Of a stretch of 32,007 bases of DNA, positions 24,965-32,007 are shown piece after piece. Every line of letters begins with the position of its first letter. The stretch's first letter is position 1. The stretch is from an uncultured Lentisphaerota bacterium (lineage in GTDB: Bacteria; Verrucomicrobiota; Lentisphaeria; Oligosphaerales; CAITYL01): NCBI GenBank assembly GCA_903894975.1, contig CAITSE010000060.1, positions 1-32,007 on the forward strand, written 5' to 3'. The position numbers were made by a program, and so were the translations under genes. The notes below the pieces were generated by a model. It was not told where the DNA came from. It saw only the letters and a list, made by a program, of their open reading frames with translations, and made no database searches.

Positions 24965-25305
24965 GCGCCGTCATCCATCATCTGGTCGTCTACGTCCCCG
25001 CCGCGCACACGGAGGCGGTGAAGGCGGCGTTGTTCGCCGCTGGCGCCGGGCGCATCGGCAACTATGACTGCTGCTGCTGGCAGACCGTCGGCACCGGCCA
25101 GTTCCGGCCGCTGCCAGGCCGCCGCCCGGCCATCGGCATGGCCGGCGGCGAAGTCGAGACCGTGCCGGAGGTCAAGCTCGAACTGGTCTGTCCCGCGGAC
25201 CGGCTTGCGCCCGTTCTCGCCGCGCTGCGGAGTGCGCACCCCTATGAAACCCCAGCCTTCTTCCACTGGCCCGTCCATGGGGTGGAGACTGGGGCCGGGG
25301 TTTAG
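24961..25305 (+). CDS. NIF3/YqfO-like small domain protein
   Basis: A 114-residue protein matching the inserted domain of NIF3/YqfO proteins (a CutA/PII-like fold), here free-standing. Signatures: HHLVVYVPAAHTEAVKAALF, AGAGRIGNYDCCCW, GTGQFRPLPGRRPAIG and the terminal AHPYETPAF. Function of the family is unsettled; a metal- or small-ligand-binding role is possible. ATG 24961 overlaps the upstream stop (ATGA), so it is translated with the Cys-repeat/SGNH protein and belongs to the mreB cluster. Confidence 0.82.
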   Translation: MSAVIHHLVVYVPAAHTEAVKAALFAAGAGRIGNYDCCCWQTVGTGQFRPLPGRRPAIGMAGGEVETVPEVKLELVCPADRLAPVLAALRSAHPYETPAFFHWPVHGVETGAGV

Positions 25306-25390
25306 AGGGTTCGGGGTTCAGGGTTCAGGGTTCAGGGAAGGGATCTTGACCCCCTGAACCCTGACCCCTGAACCCTGACCCCTGAAACCC
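25306..25390. repeat. Inverted heptamer arrays (GGGTTCA)n
   Basis: Tandem GGGTTCA words (25308-25337) are mirrored after about 12 nt by tandem CCCTGAACCCTGACC words (25350-25390). The pair would fold into a GC-rich hairpin with a stem of about 28-30 bp. It begins right after the stop of the NIF3-like gene and ends 16 bp before the next gene, so it may mark the end of the mreB transcript. No T-run follows. Confidence 0.85.
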
Positions 25391-25406
25391 GTCTTGACTG
25401 GAAGTT

Positions 25407-26360
25407 ATGATGGATGATCACCCGGAAACCGTCGCGGTCTGGCTGACCAACCGGCAGGTCGCCTGTTGGCATTTCACGGAGCAGAACGCGGCATTGCTGC
25501 GCCGGGAACTGCCCGCCGCCCAAGTGGTGGTCTGTGCGGACGAGGCGCAGTTTCTGGCCGTGCTGCCGGAGGCGTCAGCCGCGCTGGTCTGGCGCTTTGA
25601 CCCGGCCTGGCTGGAACGGGCGCCGCGCCTGCGCCGGCTCGCTACGCCCGCCGCCGGCCACGACTGGCTCCGCGTCCCGCCGCGCCCGGGACTGCAAATC
25701 ACCTACGGCGCGTTCCATGGCGAGATCATCGCGGAAACCGTGCTCGGCCTGATGCTGGGCGCTTGTCGCGGCCTGCTGCACGCGCAGCGGCTCCAGGATG
25801 CCGGCGCGGTCTGGCCGCGGAACGAACTGGCGCCGGGGATGCGTCCCCTGCGCGGCAGCCATGCCGTTATCCTCGGCTTCGGCGCCATCGGCCAGTGGAT
25901 CGCGCGCCTGGCCAAGCCCTTCGGCGTCCGCATCACCGGCGTCCGCCGCCGCTCCGGCATGCCGCGGCCGGAATACTTTGACGCCGCGGACCGCCTCGTC
26001 GCGCCGGACAAACTCGACGCCCTCCTGCCCGCCGCCGATCATCTCATCCTGGCCCTGCCCGGCGACACCGGGACCGACTGCATCCTCGACGCCCGCCGCC
26101 TGGCGCTCCTCCCGCCCGGAGCCTGCCTGTACAATGTCGGCCGCGGCAATGCCGTGGACGAAACGGCCCTGGCCGCCGCGCTCCGGGAAAACCGCCTGGC
26201 CTTTGCCGGGCTGGATGTGTTTCAGCAGGAACCGCTCCCCGCGGACTCCCCGCTGCGCCTCTGTCCCAACGCCTTACTGCTGCCACACGCCTCCGCCATC
26301 GCTCCGAACTACCTGGACCTGTTCGTCCGCGAGTTCGCCGCGAGTTTCCTGAATGGCTGA
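25407..26360 (+). CDS. D-isomer-specific 2-hydroxyacid dehydrogenase
   Basis: NAD(P)-dependent reductase of 2-keto acids (glyoxylate/hydroxypyruvate reductase-like), 317 residues. The Rossmann motif GFGAIG is at 157-162. Catalytic residues are R246 (NVGRGN), E275 (DVFQQEPLP) and H294 (LLPHAS). A cluster of arginines after the second beta strand (TGVRRRSG, 177-184) hints at NADP(H) preference; this is inference. The N-terminal substrate domain is diverged, so the substrate is unknown. ATG 25407 follows the GGGTTCA hairpin; no strong ribosome-binding site is seen. Confidence 0.87.
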   Translation: MMDDHPETVAVWLTNRQVACWHFTEQNAALLRRELPAAQVVVCADEAQFLAVLPEASAALVWRFDPAWLERAPRLRRLATPAAGHDWLRVPPRPGLQITYGAFHGEIIAETVLGLMLGACRGLLHAQRLQDAGAVWPRNELAPGMRPLRGSHAVILGFGAIGQWIARLAKPFGVRITGVRRRSGMPRPEYFDAADRLVAPDKLDALLPAADHLILALPGDTGTDCILDARRLALLPPGACLYNVGRGNAVDETALAAALRENRLAFAGLDVFQQEPLPADSPLRLCPNALLLPHASAIAPNYLDLFVREFAASFLNG

Positions 26361-26379
26361 TCAAAAAACCGACGGCTCC

Positions 26380-26446
26380 CGACGGCCCTCGATGGTTGTC
26401 GAGGGCTCTCGAGTGCCATCGCGGGCCGTCGAGAGCCTTCGAGAAG
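26380..26446. repeat. Long palindrome of TCGAGGGC words between convergent genes
   Basis: CGACGGCCCTCGATGG (26380-26395) and CCATCGCGGGCCGTCG (26416-26431) pair over 16 bp with one mismatch around a 20-nt loop. TCGAGGGCTCTCGAG and TCGAGAGCCTTCGAGA words continue the array. It fills the gap between the dehydrogenase and prfB stops and is placed to act as a shared transcript end. Confidence 0.75.
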
Positions 26447-26476
26447 AGCCCGCGAAAAAATCCGGCCCCGGCCCTT

Positions 26477-27590
26477 TTACTGAATCCCCGGGCAGCCCTG
26501 GCGCAGGTACGCCTCGGTGAAGCGGTCGAGCTCGCCGTCGAGGACGCCGGCGGTGTCGCTGGTCTCGATCCCCGTGCGCAGATCCTTGACCATCTGGTAG
26601 GGCTGGAGCACATACGAGCGGATCTGGCTGCCCCACTCGTTGTCCTTCTTTTCGGCGCCGGAACTGGCCTGTTCCTTGCGCTTCTTCTCCTCCTCCAGCT
26701 CGTACAGCTTGGCCCGGAGGACCTTCATGGCCTGGGCGCGGTTCTTGTGCTGGGAGCGTTCCTGCTGGGAGGCGACGATGACGCCGGAGGGCAGATGGGT
26801 GATGCGCACCGCGGAGTCGGTCCGGTTGACGTACTGGCCGCCGGCGCCGGAACTGCGGTAGGTGTCCACCCGCAGATCCTCTTCCTTGATGTCGACCACG
26901 ATGTCGTCGTCGATTTCGGCCAGGACGTCCACGGCGGAGAAGGAGGTGTGGCGGCGCTTGTTGGCGTCGAACGGGGAGATGCGGACGAGCCGGTGCACGC
27001 CGCGTTCGCTCTTGCAGTAGCCGTAGGCGCACTCGCCGGTGACGATCATGGAGACGCTTTTGAGGCCGGCCTCGTCGCCGGGCTGGATGTCCAGCACGTC
27101 AAAGGTCCAGCCGCGGCGCTGGAAATAGCGGGTGAACATGCGGAAGAGCATGTCGGTCCAGTCACAGCTCTCGGTGCCGCCGGAACCGGCGTGGATGGAG
27201 AAGATGGCGTTTTTGCGGTCGAACTTGCCGGAGAGGAAGCTGGTCATCTCGACCTTTTCGAGGTCGGCTTCCAACGCGGGCCAGGCGTGTTCGGCCTCGG
27301 CGAGCATGGAGGAGCCGGCGCCTTCCTCGGTGGCGATCTCGCCCATGACGCAGAAGTCTTCGACCCGGCTGCTGACGCGGGCGAACGGTTCGAGCACGGC
27401 CTTGAGGCCGCTGACGGCGGTGACGATGGACTGGGCTTCGCTCTGCCGATCCCAGAACCCGGGCTGGGTCATCCGCCCTTCGAACTCGGTAAGCTGGTTG
27501 CGTTTGGCCGCGACGTCAAAGAAACCTCCCAAGGTGTTCCAGGCGATCATGTGCCTGGCGCGCCTTTACTTGTAATTCGTCAAGCGTCAC
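26477..27590 (-). CDS. prfB: Peptide chain release factor 2, with +1 programmed frameshift
   Basis: RF2 recognises UGA and UAA stop codons. The anticodon-like SPF (RISPFDANKRRHTSF) and catalytic GGQ (SSGAGGQYVNRTDSAVRI) identify it. Translation starts at GTG 27590 (GAGGA upstream) and reads MTLDELQVKARQAHDRLEHL then GRFL before an in-frame TGA at 27518-27516. A +1 shift at CTT-T continues as DVAAKRNQLTEFEGRM, giving 370 residues in total. The shift lets the cell sense its own RF2 level: low RF2 slows termination at UGA and favours the shift. Calling only the main frame would give a false start near 27550. Confidence 0.95.
27515..27530 (-). promoter_or_regulatory. prfB programmed frameshift site
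   Basis: The minus strand reads GGGAGGTTTCTTTGAC: an internal Shine-Dalgarno GGGAGG, a 3-nt spacer, the slippery CTT and the stop TGA followed by C. This has the same layout and spacing as the classic E. coli site (SD, 3 nt, CTT TGA C). Confidence 0.93.
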
Positions 27591-27766
27591 GGGAAGATCC
27601 TCGTCGGTGGGGGGGGGGTGCGGCCGGCTCGCGGAATGCAGCGCGGCGCAAGGAGGGAAATGTAAGCGGATCGCAGGGGAATGCAACGGCGCCGGGGGGC
27701 GGGGCGGGTTGCGGGTTATGAGTTGCGGGTTGCGGGTGTGGGCAAAGGAGGAGACCGATCCGGAAA
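27591..27766. repeat. G/T-rich word repeat region
   Basis: Within this non-coding stretch, 27706-27738 iterates GGGTTGCGGGT/TATGAGTTGCGGGTTGCGGG words, the inverse of the array at 3940-3980. The remainder (G-rich runs at 27607-27618 and 27695-27705) shows no gene or recognisable signal. Confidence 0.55.
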
Positions 27767-27849
27767 GGAGGGCGGGTGTCCACACCCGGCAACCCGGGCC
27801 GGCGGGTTTCCAGCCCGCCGAATGGGAGTGGGCCTCCTGCCCACTAACC
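27767..27849 (+). repeat. Three-stem GC-rich repeat, copy 3
   Basis: The order is GGGTGTCCACACCC, then GGCGGGTTTCCAGCCCGCC, then GTGGGCCTCCTGCCCAC, joined by CGGCAACCCGGGCC and GAATGGGA linkers. It matches the reverse complement of 3619-3700 nearly throughout. From about 27890 the composition becomes AT-richer toward the next gene. Confidence 0.8.
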
Positions 27850-27989
27850 GGGAACGAATGGTTCCCCCCCATCATCCCTCGCGCTTCCGCAGAAGTTTGT
27901 TTTTTCCCGCGCCGTCGCGTATCGTACGCGTGATCACGTTTAAGATGACTGTATTATGTTGTAACACATTGAAAAAAAAGAAGATTGAA

Positions 27990-28385
27990 ATGAAAACAAA
28001 ACTGATAATCTGGTGGTTTCTTGCCGCTTTGGTGATGTCGATCACGCCGGTTCCGGCCGGCGGTGCGTCAACTCAACTGGAGTTGTCGTTGCGGCAGCGG
28101 ACGGAAAAGGGTGAGAGGGTGTTTGACATCTTGGTTACGAACGTCTCCTCCACTTCGGTCGAGATCGTCTCCGAGGGGATCGCTCCCCCTTGGTCGGTTT
28201 GGGCCTGGTTCAAGTGGGAAGTGGACGGGAAAGATGCTGAATATTTGGAGAACGTGGTGGGGATTTTCCCGGGGAGGCAATGGAAAGAAGGTAATGGTTT
28301 TGTCCTCGATGCCGGGGCCAAATTACCCGGCAAACCAAAGATCGACCTCTCGGTTATGCCGGGTAAAATCGAGGTTGGCCCGTAG
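27990..28385 (+). CDS. Small secreted hypothetical protein
   Basis: A 131-residue protein with a clear signal peptide (MKTKLIIWWFLAALVMSITP, likely cut after PAGGAS or nearby). The mature part is beta-rich (TQLELSLRQR; VFDILVTNVSSTSVEIVSEG) and resembles a small Ig-like or transthyretin-like sandwich in pattern only. I recognise no family. ATG 27990 is chosen for the signal peptide and the AAGAAG just upstream. Composition is lower in G+C than neighbours. Confidence 0.6.
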   Translation: MKTKLIIWWFLAALVMSITPVPAGGASTQLELSLRQRTEKGERVFDILVTNVSSTSVEIVSEGIAPPWSVWAWFKWEVDGKDAEYLENVVGIFPGRQWKEGNGFVLDAGAKLPGKPKIDLSVMPGKIEVGP

Positions 28386-28408
28386 GACGTTGGACCTGCC
28401 CGATTCGG

Positions 28409-29539
28409 TCAGTCCTGGCCTTTGGCCGGCGCGGGAGGCGGCTGGCGGAGCTGGGACAGACGGCGCAGGAGGTCGGGCACGGTCGGGAAGGGTTTCTGCC
28501 AGGCCTCGGCTTGGAAGCCGTCCTGGGGCAGGACCAGGGCGGTCAGCCCTTCCGCGGTGAGTTCGGAGTTGAGCTGCGGCTGTTCGCGCAGGAGACGTCC
28601 GGCCCAGGCCGCGGCCTGAACGCGGTTGCCGCGGACCAGGGCCAGGCGGGCGCGAAGCAGCAGACCGGAGACGGTGGCGGGCTCGGGCGGCAGGGTGCGC
28701 AGCGCGAGCTGGTCGCGCAGGGCGGCGTCGAGCCGTGGCCAGGCGCGGACCAGGGCGATTTCCAGGGCGGGGGCGCTTTCATCGACGCGCAATGCCGCCT
28801 CGACGGCTTCGGCGTTGGCGGCGAACGCGGCGGTCTCGGCGGGCTTGGCGGCGAGATGGCGCCGGGCCTGTTCCAGCAGCGGGTCGTCGGTCTTGATGGC
28901 CGTGATCTGGCGGAGCAGGCGCGCGGCCTCTTCATCGCCGGCGAGCGTGTGCCGGTCAAAGTCGCGGACCAGTTGGGCGAACAGGGCATGGAGTTCGCGT
29001 TGGTGGAGGCCGGCGAGAACTTCCTGCTGCCGGGCGAGCCAGGCGGTGAAGGCGGGCGATTTTTGCAGGCTTTCACGCCGGGCCAGGACCGGGGCGAGGG
29101 TGCGTTCCAGATCGTCGGCGGAGGTGAATGTGCCCTGTTCGCGGTACTGGAGGATGGCCTGCAGTCCCGTGGCCAGGTCCAGGGCGCGGGCAAGTTCCGG
29201 GGTGGATCCGGCTTCATCCCGGGTGGCGCGCAGGATGCGGTCGGCTTCGGCCACCTTGCCGGCGGCCAGCAGCCGGTTCACGGTCTGGAGGCGGACGCCA
29301 AGCAGGTTTTCCCGGCGGACCGTGGCGAAGAACGGCTGGTCCGGAAACAGATCCTGCAGGCGCTGGCAGGCGACTTCGGCGCCGCGGGTGTCGCCGGTGC
29401 CCAGGGACTGGAAGAAATCCCGCGTGACCTGGGGCGCCAGCCGGTCCGGTTCGGGCGGTTGCTGCGGACGGCAGCCGGCGGCGGCGGCGAGCAGCGCGAC
29501 GAGGACGGCCGAGATCAGGCTGAATGGCGCTTGGCGCAA
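28409..29539 (-). CDS. Predicted lipoprotein with helical-repeat body
   Basis: A 376-residue protein with a lipoprotein signal: hydrophobic stretch LISAVLVALLAAAAG, then C23 as the predicted lipidation site. The mature part is almost entirely alpha-helical and rich in Ala, Leu and Arg, in a TPR-like pattern (AEADRILRATRDEAGSTPEL; EEAARLLRQI). I recognise no named domain. Composition resembles the extracytoplasmic part of the kinase at 9057-12713, but I see no shared motif. It is divergent from rph, with 71 bp between the starts. Confidence 0.7.
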   Translation of the reverse strand: MRQAPFSLISAVLVALLAAAAGCRPQQPPEPDRLAPQVTRDFFQSLGTGDTRGAEVACQRLQDLFPDQPFFATVRRENLLGVRLQTVNRLLAAGKVAEADRILRATRDEAGSTPELARALDLATGLQAILQYREQGTFTSADDLERTLAPVLARRESLQKSPAFTAWLARQQEVLAGLHQRELHALFAQLVRDFDRHTLAGDEEAARLLRQITAIKTDDPLLEQARRHLAAKPAETAAFAANAEAVEAALRVDESAPALEIALVRAWPRLDAALRDQLALRTLPPEPATVSGLLLRARLALVRGNRVQAAAWAGRLLREQPQLNSELTAEGLTALVLPQDGFQAEAWQKPFPTVPDLLRRLSQLRQPPPAPAKGQD

Positions 29540-29610
29540 CTGGCAAACTCCCGACGTGGCTTCACATTAACGGCCGAGCAACATAACTCCCGGACAGGGG
29601 ATTCCCAAAC

Positions 29611-30339
29611 ATGCCCACACGCCCTGACCAACGGGGGCCGGCCGAGCTGCGCTCCGCCGGATTCCAAAACGGTTTTCAGGCCCACCCCGACGGGTCGGTG
29701 CTGGTGCACTTCGGCGGCACCCGCGTCCTCTGTGCCGTCAACGCGGTCTCCGGTGTGCCCCGCTGGATGGCGGAACAGAAAAAAGGCAGCGGCTGGCTCA
29801 CCGCGGAATATGCCATGCTGCCCGGCGCCACGGACGGCCGCTCGGGCCGCGAATCCGGCCGCTCCGGCCCCTCCGGGCGCAGCCAGGAAATCCAACGGCT
29901 GGTCGGCCGCAGCCTCCGGGCCGTGGTCGACATGGCCAAGCTCGGCGAACGGACGCTGTATGTGGACTGTGACGTGATCGACGCCGACGGCGGCACCCGC
30001 TGCGCCGCCATCACCGGCGCCTACGTCGCCCTGGAACTGGCCCTGCGCAAGTTGCAGGCCGCCGGGAAACTGACGGAATGGCCGCTCCGGGATCAGGTCG
30101 CGGCGGTCAGCGTCGGCCTGGTCGACGGCGAACCCCGGCTGGATCTGTGCTACCTTGAGGATTCCGCCGCAGAAGTGGACATGAACGTGGTCATGACCGG
30201 CGCCGGACGCTTTGTCGAAGTCCAGGGCACCGCCGAGGGCGCCCCGTTTTCCCAGGAACAGATGAACCAGCTTTTGGACCTGGCCCGGCTGGGGCTCGGT
30301 CAGATTTTTGACTTGCAGCGCCAAGCCGTGGCGCGTTGA
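29611..30339 (+). CDS. rph: Ribonuclease PH
   Basis: Phosphorolytic 3'-5' exoribonuclease that trims tRNA 3' ends using phosphate. The 242-residue length is normal. Family strings: FGGTRVLCAVNAVSGVPRW, GWLTAEYAMLPGAT, GRSQEIQRLVGRSLRAVVD (phosphate and RNA binding), DCDVIDADGGTRCAAITGAY, DLCYLEDSAAEVDMNVVMT and FVEVQGTAEG. The N-terminal RxDGR is diverged (RPDQRGPAELR). It is followed by a secreted protein and an acyltransferase on the same strand. Confidence 0.95.
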   Translation: MPTRPDQRGPAELRSAGFQNGFQAHPDGSVLVHFGGTRVLCAVNAVSGVPRWMAEQKKGSGWLTAEYAMLPGATDGRSGRESGRSGPSGRSQEIQRLVGRSLRAVVDMAKLGERTLYVDCDVIDADGGTRCAAITGAYVALELALRKLQAAGKLTEWPLRDQVAAVSVGLVDGEPRLDLCYLEDSAAEVDMNVVMTGAGRFVEVQGTAEGAPFSQEQMNQLLDLARLGLGQIFDLQRQAVAR

Positions 30340-30390
30340 TTTTTTTGAACAGAAGGTCGCCAAGAACCCCAAACCCGCGGAAATGAACTC

Positions 30391-30984
30391 ATGATGTGGA
30401 ACGATGCAATCCGGCGGCCGCTGGCCGCCCTGGCCCTGATTGCCCTCCTGGCTCCCGTGACGCTGCGCGCCCAGGCGGCGGCGGCCGCCGCGGGAGAAGG
30501 CTTCGGAACCATCGCGGTGCGCATCCGCCCCGGCGCCATCGCCCAGGCCGAACTCACCGCCAAGCCGCAATCCTTCAAAAACCCGGAACAGATCATCGAC
30601 GAGGGCAAGTTCCAGCCCGATGAGGACTCCAGCCGCATCCTCACCTTGGATCGCGCTCCCGCTACCGGCACCAAATACTTGATCCTCGACGTCCGCCTGG
30701 GTGCCAACCGCAGCATCGGCAAGCATGATTACCTCATGCGCATCGACGGCCGCGACTACAAAGCCCTGGCCATCGGCAATGAAGGCGCTCCTTACGACAT
30801 CCGCCGCACGGAAATCCGCCACGAAATCAAGAGCGGCGATCCGAGCCTGCTCAAAACCATGCTTGACGTGCGCCTGCTCTATGAAGTCCCGCCCACCGCC
30901 CGCGAAGGCACCCTGGTCCCGGTCCTCAAGCAGGCCATACCCCAGTCCGAAGTCTCCTTTAAATTCAGCGTTTCCAAAGAATAA
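30391..30984 (+). CDS. Secreted hypothetical protein
   Basis: A 197-residue protein with a Sec signal peptide (LAALALIALLAPVTLRAQA; cut near residue 26). The mature domain is mixed alpha/beta with YLILDVRLGANRSIGKHDYL and KALAIGNEGAPYDIRRTEIR. I recognise no family, though the late segment (LYEVPPTAREGTLVPV) looks like a beta-sandwich edge of an extracytoplasmic domain. Two adjacent ATGs (30391, 30394) are possible starts. Only 8 bp separate its stop from the acyltransferase, so they are likely cotranscribed. Confidence 0.65.
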   Translation: MMWNDAIRRPLAALALIALLAPVTLRAQAAAAAAGEGFGTIAVRIRPGAIAQAELTAKPQSFKNPEQIIDEGKFQPDEDSSRILTLDRAPATGTKYLILDVRLGANRSIGKHDYLMRIDGRDYKALAIGNEGAPYDIRRTEIRHEIKSGDPSLLKTMLDVRLLYEVPPTAREGTLVPVLKQAIPQSEVSFKFSVSKE

Positions 30985-30992
30985 CCGCCGAT

Positions 30993-31961
30993 GTGACGAA
31001 CCCGCCTGACACTGCCGCCGGCCCGCCGCCGGCCCGACCCCGGGGCGCCCCGCTCGTTGATTTACTGTTCTGGATTTTCGGCCTGCTCTCCGACCGCAAC
31101 GCCGTGCGCCTGGGCACCCTGGCTGGCCGGATCATGCACACCGTCCTGCGCTTCCGCCGCACGGTGGTCGAAACCCAGATGCGGATGGCCTTGCCGGAAT
31201 TGGACGCCGCCGCCCTCGGCCGGCTATCCCGCGCCTTTTACCGGCACCTGGGCCTGTTGCTCGTGGAAATCCTGCGCCAGCCGACCCGGACTCCGGAGCA
31301 GATCCTCCGCCAGACCGTTGTGCATGGCACAAAAAATCTGGAGGCTGCCCTGGCCCGGGGCAAAGGCGTCCTGCTCCTGGGTGCGCATTACGGCAACTGG
31401 GAGGCCGCCCTGACCGCTGCCGTCGCCCGGGACATTGATCTCAAAATCATCACTAAAGAGGTCAAGGGCCCGCTCGGCCAGTATGTCGTGGATCGCATCC
31501 GCGGCACTCACGGCGTCAAGACCATTCCGCGCCGGAATTCAATCTTCGAAATCCTGCGGCAGCTCCGGCGCAACGGCCTGGTCGGATTTGTGCTCGACCA
31601 GAACGTCACTGTCGACGAAGGAGTTTTCGTGGATTTTTTCGGCCGCTCCGCCTGCACCTTGCCCAGCTTGGCGGTGCTGGCCGCGCGCCATCGCACCCCC
31701 GTGTCCCCCGCCCGCTTCTGGCGCGACGCCGACGGCATCACCCATCATTTTAAAGTCTTTCCCGAAATCCCGTGGGAGGAAATTCCCGGCGATGCCGACG
31801 CCACCATCCGCCACAACACCGCCCGCTACACCAAGACCCTGGAAGATCTGATCCGCCTCCAACCCGACCAGTGGCTGTGGCTGCACAAACGCTGGAAAAC
31901 CCGCCCCCCGGGCGAGACAAAAGCGAACATCGAACGTTCAATGTCGAACATTCAACGTTGA
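30993..31961 (+). CDS. LpxL/HtrB-family lipid A acyltransferase
   Basis: Membrane-associated acyltransferase that adds a secondary acyl chain to lipid A or a related lipid, 322 residues. The catalytic H-x4-E is H132/E137 in LLLGAHYGNWEAAL, followed by the family strings GFVLDQN and VDFFGRSACTLPSLAVLAAR, and the terminal QWLWLHKRWKTRP. The start is GTG 30993, because the ATG at 30991 is followed at once by a stop. The last dozen residues (ANIERSMSNIQR) and the stop codon are encoded by an intergenic word repeat, so the natural end was probably extended by the repeat. Confidence 0.9.
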   Translation: MTNPPDTAAGPPPARPRGAPLVDLLFWIFGLLSDRNAVRLGTLAGRIMHTVLRFRRTVVETQMRMALPELDAAALGRLSRAFYRHLGLLLVEILRQPTRTPEQILRQTVVHGTKNLEAALARGKGVLLLGAHYGNWEAALTAAVARDIDLKIITKEVKGPLGQYVVDRIRGTHGVKTIPRRNSIFEILRQLRRNGLVGFVLDQNVTVDEGVFVDFFGRSACTLPSLAVLAARHRTPVSPARFWRDADGITHHFKVFPEIPWEEIPGDADATIRHNTARYTKTLEDLIRLQPDQWLWLHKRWKTRPPGETKANIERSMSNIQR

Positions 31962-32007
31962 ATCCCCTTGTCCGCCCTATGGCTGCAGATTCGACGTTGG
32001 ACGTTCA
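31924..32007. repeat. Inverted GAACATTCAACGTT words, cut by window end
   Basis: GAACATCGAACGTTCAATG and CGAACATTCAACGTTGAATC (31925-31963) face the inverted GATTCGACGTTGGACGTTC (31988-32006), the last bases of the window. The family is the same as 8934-9032 and 16759-16809. The first arm overlaps the 3' end of the acyltransferase gene. Confidence 0.75.

Noticed and set aside
25308-25337. Telomere-like GGGTTCA array as a replication or telomere signal
   Set aside because: Nothing indicates a linear end, and the facing inverted array points to a hairpin. The resemblance to telomeric repeats is superficial.
25306-25390. CRISPR-like array
   Set aside because: The units are contiguous heptamers without spacers, mirrored as an inverted pair, and no cas gene is present.
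26396-27721. A 441-codon plus-strand frame
   Set aside because: It is antisense to prfB, whose GGQ and SPF motifs are intact; composition is typical of a shadow frame.

Overview
This is a chromosomal window of high G+C content (about two thirds by eye). It most resembles a free-living member of the PVC superphylum, close to Kiritimatiellota, Lentisphaerae or Verrucomicrobia. The evidence is the gene set (an alpha-L-rhamnosidase and an L-fucose isomerase for deoxysugar-rich polysaccharides, a large Ser/Thr kinase, an Mla/MCE lipid transporter, McsAB, MreB) and the dense intergenic 'word' repeats that I associate with those genomes. The taxonomic call is inference. I see no rRNA, tRNA, CRISPR array, transposase or phage gene.

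Layout, left to right. 1-332 holds hairpin repeats. 333-3005 (+) is a GH78 alpha-L-rhamnosidase. 3029-3508 (+) is a decayed hicAB toxin-antitoxin locus: promoter and operator are recognisable, hicA is reduced to 19 codons and hicB is intact. 3509-4018 is repeats plus a terminator. 4019-8896 (-) runs mcsA, mcsB, a TPR-like membrane protein, endonuclease IV, a small membrane protein and a nitrilase-family amidohydrolase. 9057-12713 (-) is a 1218-residue transmembrane Ser/Thr kinase. 12899-15616 (-) is a compact mlaE-mlaF-mlaD operon. 15910-16599 (+) is a YggS-type PLP-binding protein. 16600-17722 is a repeat-rich interval holding one AT-richer orphan gene. 17723-19579 (-) is L-fucose isomerase. 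19814-21199 (-) is a protein with two CDP-alcohol phosphatidyltransferase domains. 21200-21875 holds repeats and a possible minus-strand structured RNA with an intrinsic terminator. 21876-25305 (+) is a tight cluster: mreB, a protein with eight Cys-rich repeats fused to a degenerate SGNH domain, and a NIF3/YqfO-like small protein. 25407-26360 (+) is a 2-hydroxyacid dehydrogenase. 26477-27590 (-) is prfB with a classic +1 programmed frameshift. 27990-28385 (+) is a small secreted protein. 28409-29539 (-) is a lipoprotein. 29611-31961 (+) is RNase PH, a secreted protein and a LpxL-like acyltransferase.

Functional themes are cell-envelope building (MreB, MlaEFD, LpxL-like acyltransferase, dual CDP-alcohol phosphatidyltransferase), protein and translation quality control (McsAB, RF2, RNase PH, YggS) and deoxysugar use (rhamnosidase, fucose isomerase).

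The least explained content is of three kinds. (1) Several independent families of intergenic repeats, many arranged as inverted pairs of short iterated words that would fold into long hairpins. (2) A ~150 bp multi-hairpin element placed directly after the stop codons of two convergent genes. (3) The MreB-linked Cys-repeat/pseudo-SGNH protein.
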